Shown here one piece after another: positions 12,310-21,928 of a stretch of 64,000 bases of DNA. The notes under the pieces are model-generated. The model was given only the letters and a program-made list of their open reading frames with translations. It ran no database searches and was not told the origin of the DNA. Numbering within the stretch: the first letter of the stretch is position 1; every line of letters begins with the position of its first letter. The translations under genes and the position numbers were made by a program. Source of the DNA: Rhyzopertha dominica (lineage: Eukaryota; Arthropoda; Insecta; Coleoptera; Bostrichidae); NCBI GenBank assembly GCA_025024175.1, contig QCXZ01000064.1, positions 58,177,325 to 58,241,324 of the forward strand. Reading direction: 5' to 3'.

Positions 12310-12542
12310 CCACTCGCGGCGGAATTCAGCTTGACTCGTATTCGTGATCTTTGGTGGCTATGGCAATAACTGAAAAAGTTCTACTGATGCTATCCCATTC
12401 ATCTTCTATCGGTGGTAAGTAAAAGGTCTTGGAGGGCAATCCAAAACATTTATGCCAGCATCTTATAAGAAGCGAATGGTTTGATGTGTTGTATGCGGCC
12501 TGACGTTGCCTTGATAGAAAAAGGCGTTTGGGATAGCCTCAA
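12310..12542 (-). pseudogene. Older Tc1-type transposase fragment (left of insertion)
   Basis: Minus-strand translation gives a Tc1 transposase C-terminal part: AIPNAFFYQGNVRPHTTHQT (the FQQDNARPH box, with the catalytic D changed), FL-DAGINVLDCPPRP, then a PIE-W-like region that is degraded. The longer-TIR Tc1 element at 12543-14186 sits directly upstream on this strand; a weak continuation (DIYM, KYIFL) may lie at about 14187-14260, in which case the older gene was split at a TA dinucleotide. Confidence 0.6.
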
Positions 12543-14186
12543 TATACGAGCCCTAACACAAAAATGTTCGGACATCAACTGATTTCTCGTAAAAGTTTGA
12601 AAATTTCCGTACATGATTCAATATCATGTTTTCCATTTATAGGACACTATAATATGTATTGTTTTACATCATATTTACGACATTGTTTTGAAATAAAATA
12701 ATATTCATTTATAGAACTAAGCTAATGTTGATAACAATGCAATATTTGCTGACACATTAATGTTCGGACACGTTAGTATAACAAATAAATAGCAAGCCTT
12801 GGAAACAAAAGAATATGTTTCCATGTGACTTTTAACTTGACAATTAAGTCGATTAGATATCAATTGACTACAAAATGTCACGCGGTAAAGCAACTAATCG
12901 TGCAATCAGAGAATTAATTGTAAAACTGTTTCACCAAGGAAAAACGTTTCGGGATATTGCTAAGCAAATAAATGTCGCAAAGTCCACGGTGTCAGATATT
13001 GTAAAAAAAGTATAGAGAAACGAGTTCAATTCAAATTTCAAGACATGGTGCTGGTCGGCCACGCAGTCACTTTTAGAATGCAAAGATGTCTTGTTCGGAT
13101 TTGTAAAACTGATCGTCGAAGTACATTAAGAGAAATAACAGCAAAATGGAATGAAGAAACAATGGGAAATGTTTCACGAGAAACGTGTCGTCGCTGGATT
13201 CATAACTCTGGTTTACATTTTTATAAGGTACGTATGTTATGTTTAAGCAAAATTTCATATTCATCATTATCATTGCTTAAGGCAAAAGAAAAGCCGTTCC
13301 TCACGGAAAAACAAAAAAAGGGACAATTAGCGTGGGCAAAGGTACGGACATTGTGGACTTTCGAAGATTGGAAAAGGATCATTTTTAGCGATAAATCTAA
13401 ATTTGATGTTTACGTGGGTGACCATCGATCACGTGTTATAACAAACAAAAATGAAGCCTTCCACAAAGACAAAGACAAAGAAAATTTCCATCAGGTGTTA
13501 TGGTACGGGGAAGCATGTCTGCTAATGGTGTTGGAAAACTGCACTTCATAGACGGAACTGTAAACGCAGTAATATATCAGAATATTCTTGAAACCAATTT
13601 GTTGGTGTTAATTCCAATGTTATCACCTGATGGAAATTTTACTTTTCAACAAGATGGCGCCTCCTGCCATACAGCCAAGACCACAAGAAAGTGGCTGCAA
13701 GACAACAACATTTCCGTCCTTGACTAGCCCTCCAGCAGTCCTGATCTAAATGTAATCGAAACTATATGGCACAAGATGAAGCAGCAATTAAGAAATGATC
13801 CGGCGAGCAACATTTCCAATTTGCGCGTAAAATTGCAAAATATATGGAAGTCTTTTACCGCAGAAGATTGCGAAAAGCTTGTATAAACTATACCTGCCAG
13901 AATAAAAGCAGTTATTAAGGCAAAAGGAGACGCAACCGGCTATTGGCATGTATTGTCCGAACATTTATGTGGTCAATAAATATTGTATTTTTATCAACAT
14001 TAGTTTAGTTTTATAAATAAATATTATGTTATTTCAAAACAATGTCGTAAATATGATGTAAAACAGTACATATTATTATAGTGTCCAATAAAAAAAAAAA
14101 CATGATATTGAATCCCTTATGGAAATATTCAAACTTTTACGAAAAATCAGTTGATGTCCGAACAGTTTTGTGTCAGGGCTCGTATA
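12543..14186 (+). mobile_element. Tc1-type transposon with ~235-bp terminal inverted repeats
   Basis: Both ends read TATACGAGCCCT...AGGGCTCGTATA and continue as inverted repeats for about 235 bp (12543-12776 against 13951-14186, a few mismatches). Each arm carries a GTTCGGACA motif both near the outer end and again at the inner edge, as in elements with two transposase-binding sites per arm. TA flanks fit Tc1/mariner target specificity. The element encloses one degenerate transposase. It is inserted in an older Tc1 relic. Confidence 0.85.
12875..13979 (+). pseudogene. Tc1-type transposase with candidate 54-bp intron
   Basis: ATG at 12875 opens an N-terminal helix-turn-helix region (QGKTFRDIAKQINVAKSTVS). 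A frameshift near the A-run at 13006-13012 breaks the frame; the protein resumes at 13045 (second HTH and linker, RSTLREITAKW). The catalytic blocks follow: FSDKSKFDV (D, about 13390), FQQDGASCHT (D, about 13650) and NVIETIWHKMK (E, about 13755), spaced as in DD34E. A frameshift near 13500 and a TAG at 13725-13727 replacing the usual Trp of the LDWPSSSPDLN block also disable it. 13228-13281 begins GTACGT, ends TTAAG, is a multiple of three and interrupts an otherwise continuous FYK/AKEKPFL block, so it is a candidate spliceosomal intron. Confidence 0.8.
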
Positions 14187-14269
14187 CCCCTAACGAACAT
14201 CAGAAAAATGTACTTTCAAGACATATAGATGTCTGTCTGGCATGCACATCTATGTTTATCATGTAATCC

Positions 14270-14800
14270 AGAATCTGAACTCTTTGTTTCTGAATAGCTA
14301 GAAGAGCTTACAATAAGGTAGATGTACAAATCGTACACCAATTATTGAAATAAAGCAATAAAAACAATTTTTTCAGTCGATTTAAAACTAACTTCCTGAT
14401 GAGCTACAGGAAAATAATAATTAAATAGATTAATATATCATTAGAGCTCCAATTATGTGCAAGAAAAATTTACCAAAATGTGAACTTATATATAGGTACT
14501 TGTATGTTAATGCAAATATGCACATTTTCAGAATTATCCATAATATGTGCAACGTGTGCGTGGTATATGCACTACGTATAGGTAGGAAACAAACTTGATC
14601 TGATTATTACGGAGATTTATTTAATACATTTGAAGACCTCCATTATACGTATATTAGAGTTAGAAAAGTAATTACCCAATTCTCGTATAATACTAGTAAA
14701 ATACCAATTTAGTATCTACTAAAGATAATGCTCGGTCTGATAATTGCTTTTTTAATACATTTGTTAAAAAACGATGGTTCACCTGCAACTGCTGACAAAT
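14270..14800. other. No gene recognised
   Basis: AT-rich intergenic-type sequence, short frames only. Confidence 0.4.
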
Positions 14801-14808
14801 TCTATATT

Positions 14809-14985
14809 ATAAGATAATATTTTGTCGGATAGATCGCTGTCTCTTGAACTTGAACTTGTGTCAGGCAAATTTTGAGGTTCTTCGTCTTTGACAAAGATTA
14901 CAGGTGTAATTGAAATGTCAGACTATTAATTTTTTGTCAGTGTTTTTCAAGAGACAGCGATCTATCCGACAAAATATTATCTTAT
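14809..14985. repeat. Fold-back MITE with perfect 40-bp arms
   Basis: 14809-14848 and 14946-14985 are perfect reverse complements over 40 bp (outer end ATAAGATAATATTTTGTCGG), separated by 97 bp of unrelated sequence. A transcript would form a long hairpin. Flanks are AT-rich, so a target duplication cannot be called. Probably a small non-autonomous DNA transposon. Confidence 0.75.
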
Positions 14986-14989
14986 TATA

Positions 14990-16200
14990 TTATGGACGCT
15001 GAAAGCATTCACCCTCGTAAATTCTATATTAATTTCTTTAAGTACCAACTATACATCTAACCCAAAATATTTAGATTCAGCAGATCTAATAAGAAGAATT
15101 CATTGGAAAGGGCATAGTTACATGCAATCTAAATATAATACATCTTTTACCCAGTTCAGTAATTTTAAATCTTATTCGAGTAGGCTTGGGAACGGGATAA
15201 TAATTATGTGCATTGATTTCACTGTTAAAATTTAGGAGGTTGAATTGTTGTACAGCCAGACTTCCGTTGAATGACGAACTGTGGATAAGCATACTAAAGG
15301 CGAACCTAGGGGCGGATGTATAATTGAAAGGGTAGCATGTATAACGGTTGTGAAACAATGTCCGAACGTTGCTGGGAACAGTACAATAACCCTCTTGATT
15401 TAATAACCGATAACAGCTTCAGTCCACCTATGATTGTTATTATTTCGAGTAACTAATCATTAATGGTTCACATGAAACCAAGGAACACAATATCAGTATT
15501 TGCTCTTCAAACTGTGGTCTTTAAAATCTATAACCTAAATACAGCGGATATAATACGATAATGGTCGGTCTTGTTTACTGCATAGGGTCAGCCCATTATT
15601 CGGTACAAACCTTAGTTTCTACAAGAACCAGAAATGTGCCGTTAAGAACGTAAAGTGTGGAAAGAATGACGAAATTAAGTATAAAGCGAGTCCAAAGACG
15701 ACAAAAAATGCCAGATGCAGGTTTTTTTAAATGAGAGACCACGTTTTCCCATACGAAATTAAATGGAAACCTTGTACGGAATTTGATTAATGTATTTTAC
15801 CAATGTGCTGCATAGTGTTGTTTAAGATTTTTTTCTTATCATAGATATAATGGCAAACTACAGAAAAAACTCTTAGATACGAGAATAGCTCAGAAAAACA
15901 TATATTTCTTCACTCCCATATTTTTTTATTATTCATCTGCTATATACATTCTTGGCTAATTCTTTACTGAGGATATAGTACGTATAACGAGTGGTCCCCC
16001 CCCCCCACTATGCATATTTGTAGTGGTTCCAATTCGCCAGTGCATTTCCGTTTTATTACATCATTAAGCAATGGTATCCTAAGGCTGATCACTGCGTTAT
16101 AATATACGCTTAGCATTTGTACGAAATTAACAAGAAATGGCGAGGAAGTGCTATTAATGAAGATTCTATACAGCCCTGATATAAGAGTACTAAAACCGTA
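14990..16200. other. No gene recognised
   Basis: Mixed AT-rich sequence with a C homopolymer at about 16000-16008. Short minus-strand frames (15086-15358, 15964-16209) show no known domain. Confidence 0.4.
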
Positions 16201-16225
16201 TACCTGCACGCAGCTAAAATAGACG

Positions 16226-16750
16226 GACAGTCTTCGATGATATCGTCGACCAGGGAGTTCTTTTCCAATGAGACCACTCGTACCATGCTCTAGACTAGTA
16301 GAGCAGTTTTGGTGCCCTTAGGGTTGCAGCGCCTCCACTAAATCACGCCAGGGGCGTTTTCCCTCATCTTCTTACTTTGACTCATTACCTCGGGTATACA
16401 CGTCCAATCTACCATGGATAATTTATTTGGTATTCCTGCCTGAACAGTGCTAACAAAGGCGAAACTGCGAGTCGTAAGAATCGAGTAAATTGGCCATAGC
16501 GGACATTATTTGATCATATCGTCGGTCCAGGGAGTTCTTTTCCAGAGAGACCACTAGGACCCTGTCGTAGGTCATAAACTAGAACAGTTTTGGTCCTTTT
16601 AGTGTTGTAGAGGCTCCGCTAGATCGCCCTAAACTTCTTACTTTATCGTATTTGTCACGCCACGAATATATGTAATCAGACTGCCATGACTGATAGTCCT
16701 GCCTGAAGACTCCTATCAAACACGAAATTCTAAATCGTGACCAAAATGAT
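16226..16750. repeat. Diverged tandem duplication, unit about 275 bp
   Basis: Two head-to-tail copies start at about 16228 and 16502. They share ATATCGTCG-CCAGGGAGTT, TTTTCCA-AGAGACCACT, CAGTTTTGGT, CTTCTTACTTT and TCCTGCCTGAA in the same order. Similarity is partial, indicating an old duplication or a decayed satellite. No coding potential seen. Confidence 0.65.
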
Positions 16751-16762
16751 TACAAAATTATT

Positions 16763-16783
16763 ATAGTAGTAGTAGTAGTAGTA
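16763..16783. repeat. (TAG)n microsatellite
   Basis: Short perfect trinucleotide run, about seven units. Confidence 0.85.
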
Positions 16784-16789
16784 TAGAAA

Positions 16790-17250
16790 ACGCGGCTATA
16801 ATCTCCCCTTCATACCCTAACTTTTGGAGTTGTTAAGTTACAAACGTTGATTGACGTCAGTCAACGTTACAAGGTTGCACAGTCGCCACCTACAAAATTA
16901 AGTATCAACGCAGACCATTGTACACTTCATTTTAAGCCATTTTCATTGTCTACATACTCATTTTTAGAAAACTGAAATCGGATAATCGATTCTAAAGTTG
17001 TAAGAAAGTTTTCCTTTCCCAGTACAAATAATCGAAGATGCATATCTAGTAGTACAATAATATAACATAAAAAGACACTAGTTTAAGAAATACGAAATTA
17101 ATTATTCCTGAGGAACAGGCTCAAATAAGCTATATTTATTGTATGCACTACAAACCCTGTCCATGTGTCCATAGGGAAATTTGTCATATAATTTACTCTT
17201 GCAAAGGGTATATAAAAAGTATGATTAGATAATACAGACTTATGAGGAAT
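16790..17250. other. No gene recognised
   Basis: AT-rich, no supported feature. Confidence 0.35.
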
Positions 17251-17251
17251 T

Positions 17252-18410
17252 CTAATCGATGAAAGAAGATCGTATAATCAGGTTATGACAGATTTTATAC
17301 AAAAAGATGTCACATACAATTTGACGCTTCACCAATGAATCAAGTAAGAATAAATTCAAAAGTACATTATACATTATGCTTTGATCAGGGTATACACCGT
17401 AACATTTGAAATAAACAAACTTCCAAAACTCTTTTTGAACCCATTTTATGACATTTTTAGATACAGCATCAAAAGGGTTCGAAACTACTGAAGCATAGAT
17501 CAAGTTTAGGCCTAATGAGACTTAAATAAGTTTATAAACGGTTATAAACAAACCCTACCATCATCACATCACCGATTATAAAATGCATAGTCAATGCGCA
17601 ACAGGCAACTTGTGAAGGTCTACCACACTTGTCAATATTGGAAAACAAATTATTCTGTACCGACCACTATCTCGAACAATTTAGTGACTCCTGTAATATA
17701 CAACAATCAGCAACAGAGTCAACAGATTTATATAATTTAAGATTATCTGCATACAGTAAAATACTGTAGTCCTATACATATGTCACAATGTCATTATTGA
17801 AAAGTAAGGGGCAAAGATTACTACCTTCTGGCAAATCCTATTTAATATTGTAACGTCGTGATTCAACATTATTTACTCCCACATAACAAAATCTTTGCAC
17901 TAAATATGACTATATTGAGCGCGTAAAATGATAAGAAAAACCATACTGTCTACATAGTTTAGAAACATCAATATTGTGATCCATCTTATCAAAGGCTTTT
18001 GCAAAATTGGTGTATACGGTATCAACTTGCTGATAATTATTGAAAGTACTTTTTATATAATCAGTAAAAGCCGTCAAATTGGTAGTTGGTTGAATGGCCC
18101 GCCATGCTGAGCTGGAGATGTATACGAACCTATCGAAGCTCCAACATATTTATATAGTATGGATTCCGAACACCTTTGCAAAACATGATATGACAGTTAT
18201 CGATCTGTAGTTTTCAATATCAAATTTACTTCATTTTTAACAAAGGGCAGGCTTTTCCAGTCGTCCACGGCACTGGAAAACAAGCAGTTTGCAGTTTCAT
18301 ATTGTCAAACAGAATATTTTCCAAATTTATTTCTATTCAATTCAACTATAATTCTTAGTTCACTTCATGGTTAACGTCAGTATCAGCATTTTTATGTTCA
18401 ATGCACTTCC
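17252..18410 (-). pseudogene. LINE reverse transcriptase fragment
   Basis: Minus-strand translation carries reverse transcriptase blocks. A GGPFNQLPI-like segment lies at about 18100, FAKAFDKMDHNI at about 18000, LPEGSNLCPLLFNNDI (PQGS-LGPLLF type) at about 17830, and LLYADNLKLYKSVDS at about 17770, where the usual YADD is YADN. NIDKC is at about 17640. The C-terminal FWKFVYFKCYGVYPD block lies in an open stretch at 17252-17503. The catalytic DD-to-DN change plus stops show it is dead. Upstream residues can be followed to about 18410. Confidence 0.75.
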
Positions 18411-18483
18411 CGTGAACGGCGGATTATGCGCTAGTTCAGCAGTTTACGCGTCGTACGATCTATGTGACGTATGCGCTTATTCT

Positions 18484-18796
18484 AGTATAAATAGTGAAAA
18501 TAATCAATCATAAATCAGTCTAATACTTAGACTCGAAGACCCCTAGGCAGGAGCTGACCCTCAAGCAACAATGTAAGTTCCGACAATGTTTGTTTGATTA
18601 CTTTTGTCTTTATTAATGTTTTATTACTTACTTCATGTACATGTGTTTATTTTACAGAATTAGCTTTATGTTGTTAATAAATGTTTATGTTAAAACGACC
18701 TAAGTCGTATCACTCCTGCCCTTGTCCCAAGTTCTGTTACAGGTTCCAATCTTCGGCAACGCAAACAGGGCGCACCCTAAACCCCAGGGCGCGACA
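18484..18796 (+). promoter_or_regulatory. Promoter-like cluster, possible LTR or first exon
   Basis: TATAAATAG at 18486-18494 is followed 31 bp later by an arthropod initiator TCAGTC (18515-18520). Then come a splice-donor match ATGTAAGT (GT at 18573), an acceptor TTTTACAG ending at 18657, a poly(A) signal AATAAA at 18676-18681, and GC-richer sequence ending GCGCGACA at 18796. The order TATA, Inr, AATAAA within 200 bp resembles an LTR (U3-R-U5) of a Gypsy-type element. I could not find a matching second LTR or a clean target duplication. A host promoter with a short intron is the alternative. Confidence 0.4.
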
Positions 18797-18799
18797 ATA

Positions 18800-20327
18800 T
18801 GAAGCGAAACGAATCTTCAATGACATACAAGTGTTGAAAGGCCCTATTCGTCAAAAGTAAGAGCTGATTTTAAATTTTGTAATTTCTGGTTCTGTAGATA
18901 TAAGGTGCAGCAAGTATACATTATTGCGAAATCTACGACGCAAACTGCAATGTTTTATGAAGTATGACCGCGGTTATTGCACAAAATGCATATTACATCC
19001 AGCACTCAATCAAACATCAAATTCGTAATCGGAGACTAAGAAAACTGTAGGAAAGTATTATTTGACAAAAGTCAAACCAATTTTTCGCAACTTTTTTCGC
19101 TATTTCGTTGCCGAAAATTTTGATATCAAGTTTATAGTAAGCGGCAGGGACCAAAAAGCAAAGATATTTCTCCAAACTTCTGTGTCATATTTTCTTTCGA
19201 AAATAGAATATCAATTACATAATCAGCCAACTCATAAACTGCAATATAATTATATATATTTCAAATATCTACATATCATTATCTGTCGGTCATTTTGTTT
19301 CTTGTACATACATTTGATTTTGAGATTCGAAATCAGCGACCCCAATAGAGGATCTATTTCCACGAATACCCGAAAATATCTTAGACTTATGGCAATTTTT
19401 TTCAGGATTTATTCCCACTGTCTTTTAAGGCTGTTTATACATACTACTCTACATGGTTTATGCAGGATTAAATCCGTATTTTTCATCATATCGATTTGAT
19501 ATTTTTTATCTGAGCGCTTAAATTATTTTTCCCTGGAATTGTCATCGTACTTTTTCGAAATCCACACTGAATTTTGCAAAAAAAATAAAAAGGTGCAAGA
19601 AAAAAAATTAAGATTAAAACAAACAAAAAATAAGACGAGAGCACCAGAGAAAATTTAACTTTGATACGCAAAACATTTGTTCTTTTCTTTATCGGAGCAA
19701 AAATAATGAATTTTTGTTGCATCAAATTTGAACAATTTTAGCACCGAGGGAGTTAACCTTTAATGCTTTGCTGGGCGGAGCTTCGCGCTCGTAAACTATG
19801 CAGATGTACCCCTTGTTGCAATCCTTTTATAATTTGCAGATGGATCATTGTGATCGTAAATTATCTGTATTTGTGGTCTCTTCTTAAAAGTGTCACCGCT
19901 TTTGTTTTTATCACTAGGGAAATCTTAGATGCTACTCGAAGGTTTTAGTTTTGAATACACGCGCGGAAAGAGTACTTTTGGGGGTTAAAAAAGGAAAATT
20001 GCTATACATATTAGGTGTGTGAAATAAATATTGCATCAATTGTGCAAAGGGAGAGAACAATCGCAGTGCACAGTACAGATGCACAAAAAATTGGAAAGGA
20101 ATATCTACTTGAATGGAATCCGATATAATTGCTGAAAGTTTCAAAGTATTGATATGCACAGACTGAAGTATGTAAAACTGGTAGATGACAGCGAAGGACT
20201 TCTGACCGCCAAACCTTACGGACCACAACTAGTTCGCCAAATGCACAAACCATCTGCTGAGAAACTGTCTCAGAATTGCATCAAATGGCAAAAAGTCTTT
20301 TAAGTTTGACAAAATTAAGGTTTACCT
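18800..20327. other. No gene recognised
   Basis: AT-rich. The 145-codon frame at 19062-19499 is rich in F, Y, I and K as expected from AT-rich random sequence, with no domain or conserved motif. Confidence 0.4.
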
Positions 20328-20680
20328 GTGAAGCTGCGGAAAAGTTTGAAATCTAACATAGAGCGAATGAGAGGAGCAATAAAGAAAGCCCTAAATTCCA
20401 GGAAAACAGAGGATGTTTCGTTTGATGAGCAATTGGCAGGATTATCTAGACACACTAAAAATTGCCCAAGGCATGTATTTGGTGATCATAAAAATTGTGA
20501 AAATTACTTTTGCACAGAACTAAAACCAAACGAAGAGAACTTCATTTCTGAGATGGACGAATGTGGTTTGTTTGGCGATTAACTGACATGCTCTAAAAGA
20601 TTAGTGCAAAATGTTTATAACGTTTTATTAAACATGACTAGCAGCGCAACAGGGACAAATAATTCATCGAAAAACTGCCA
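20328..20680 (+). pseudogene. Transposon-derived protein fragment with H-C-C motif
   Basis: An open stretch of 84 codons contains CPRHVFGDHKNCENYFC (about 20463-20513), followed after a TAA by VQNVYNVLLNMTSSATGTNN-like sequence in the same frame. From family knowledge I recall HVFG-H-C-YFC followed by an N-VTSNAAEHYNS-type block in arthropod transposon-derived proteins, possibly of Mutator-like type. The histidines and cysteines could bind zinc. The fragment is short and interrupted; the class is uncertain. Confidence 0.4.
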
Positions 20681-20689
20681 AACGAACCC

Positions 20690-21610
20690 CCGGAAAATTT
20701 ATAAAAAAAAGATATGAGCCGTATTCCTGAGCGAAAACGAGATAAAGCTTGTAGAAGACTTTTCGCAGATGATCAATCACAAAAAGAGAAAAACAAGGTC
20801 TCTTGGCCCAGATTCAGATCATGTTCAAGTCAACAGTGAATCTGTATTAATTTTTGTCGCAGTGTCACACTAAATCAAAATATGTATTCGTTACTCACTA
20901 AATCTGTTGTTTATACGAAAGTGCACACCGCAAACAGTCAATAATATAAGATAGACGTATTTCAGCAGTGTTTGTAATAATTCGTGCAACTATGCAAACA
21001 TAACCGTAAATTTTTAGCAATAGAACGAATTCCATAAGCGAATATAATATTTATATTGTGTAGTTAATTTAAGAACCCGTCATATGCATACTTTTACGTT
21101 AACTGGACTGGCCCGGATGCCAAATAAATAAGACCACAAAAAAAAACTCACTTGCATAGTGCGATATGAAATCGTAAATCGACCCTGCACGCAGGCACCG
21201 TCGTTTGGTATGTATTTAATTCCAAACTCCATTAAATCCAGAAAGGCAAAGCCCTTTCCCTTTCGCGTTCTTGTTTGCGAGCGAGATTTATTGCGAACCA
21301 AATATGCATGTTAAAAGGTCACAATTTACTAGAAAAAACCTCAAGCCTGCCCAGTACGTCCATTAGCTGAAAAAAATGGCACCTTCGCATTTATTTACGT
21401 TAGCGAGAACACGTGCTGCAGTAAATTTGTCAAAAATCCCTTTTTAATCACCGCACTTTGCGTGCGAAAACTAGGTTGGTAAAGGTAGATGAATCGTTCC
21501 TGTTTCGCCTGCAAGTCAATTGTGATTAATGGACGCCTTCAGTTCAGAAAATGTTTTATGCGTAAAAGAATGCATGGTGTAGACTATGATGAATTAATAG
21601 TATTCTTTTT
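20690..21610. other. No gene recognised
   Basis: AT-rich with a slightly GC-richer part at 21150-21480; short frames only (minus 21080-21301). Confidence 0.35.
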
Positions 21611-21615
21611 TTCAG

Positions 21616-21680
21616 GTTGAAGCTTGATGACCATACAGTAGGACAAAGCTATGTCCAGTGACAGCGATGCGATTGTACAA
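21616..21680 (+). CDS. Candidate host first coding exon
   Basis: A polypyrimidine tract and CAG (21605-21615) precede a 65-bp segment that ends at a strong donor (CAA followed by GTGAGT at 21681). An ATG at 21651 opens ten codons, MSSDSDAIVQ, up to the donor in phase 0. An acceptor, a start codon and a consensus donor in this arrangement are what a 5'-UTR/coding exon looks like. The Ser/Asp-rich start is typical of many intracellular eukaryotic proteins but not identifying. Neither flanking exon is recognised. Chance occurrence is possible in 64 kb. Confidence 0.35.
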
Positions 21681-21891
21681 GTGAGTGCACTATATTTATA
21701 CCCTCGAGTGTATTTAAAGCATTAAGAGTAGCTTTTGTATTTGCGCTTTTTTTATTATTACTCGTTATATCTGGTCAATATGATCACGAGGACAGGTATC
21801 TGAAAGAATTATTATTAATAGCAGAGTTTTAAGCTATATATATTCCACTTCCTCGTGACTGATGATAATTTTCATTCACTTTATTAAATTT
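21681..21891. other. Possible intron start, nothing recognised
   Basis: AT-rich sequence following the GTGAGT donor. Confidence 0.25.
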
Positions 21892-21928
21892 ATTGCGATT
21901 GCAAATAAAGTTTATTTGCAATCGCAAT
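21892..21928. repeat. Perfect 37-bp palindrome at a transposase start
   Basis: Two 18-bp arms (ATTGCGATTGCAAATAAA and its exact complement) around a single G at 21910. The right arm overlaps the ATG of the transposase at 21927. It may be a transposon terminus or an mRNA hairpin occluding the start codon. Confidence 0.8.

Noticed and set aside
12876..13551. Two separate genes in the Tc1 element
   Set aside because: The frames are pieces of one transposase broken by indels and one candidate intron.
19062..19499. 145-codon plus-strand frame
   Set aside because: Composition (F, Y, I, K) mirrors AT-rich random sequence; no transmembrane pattern or motif I can defend.
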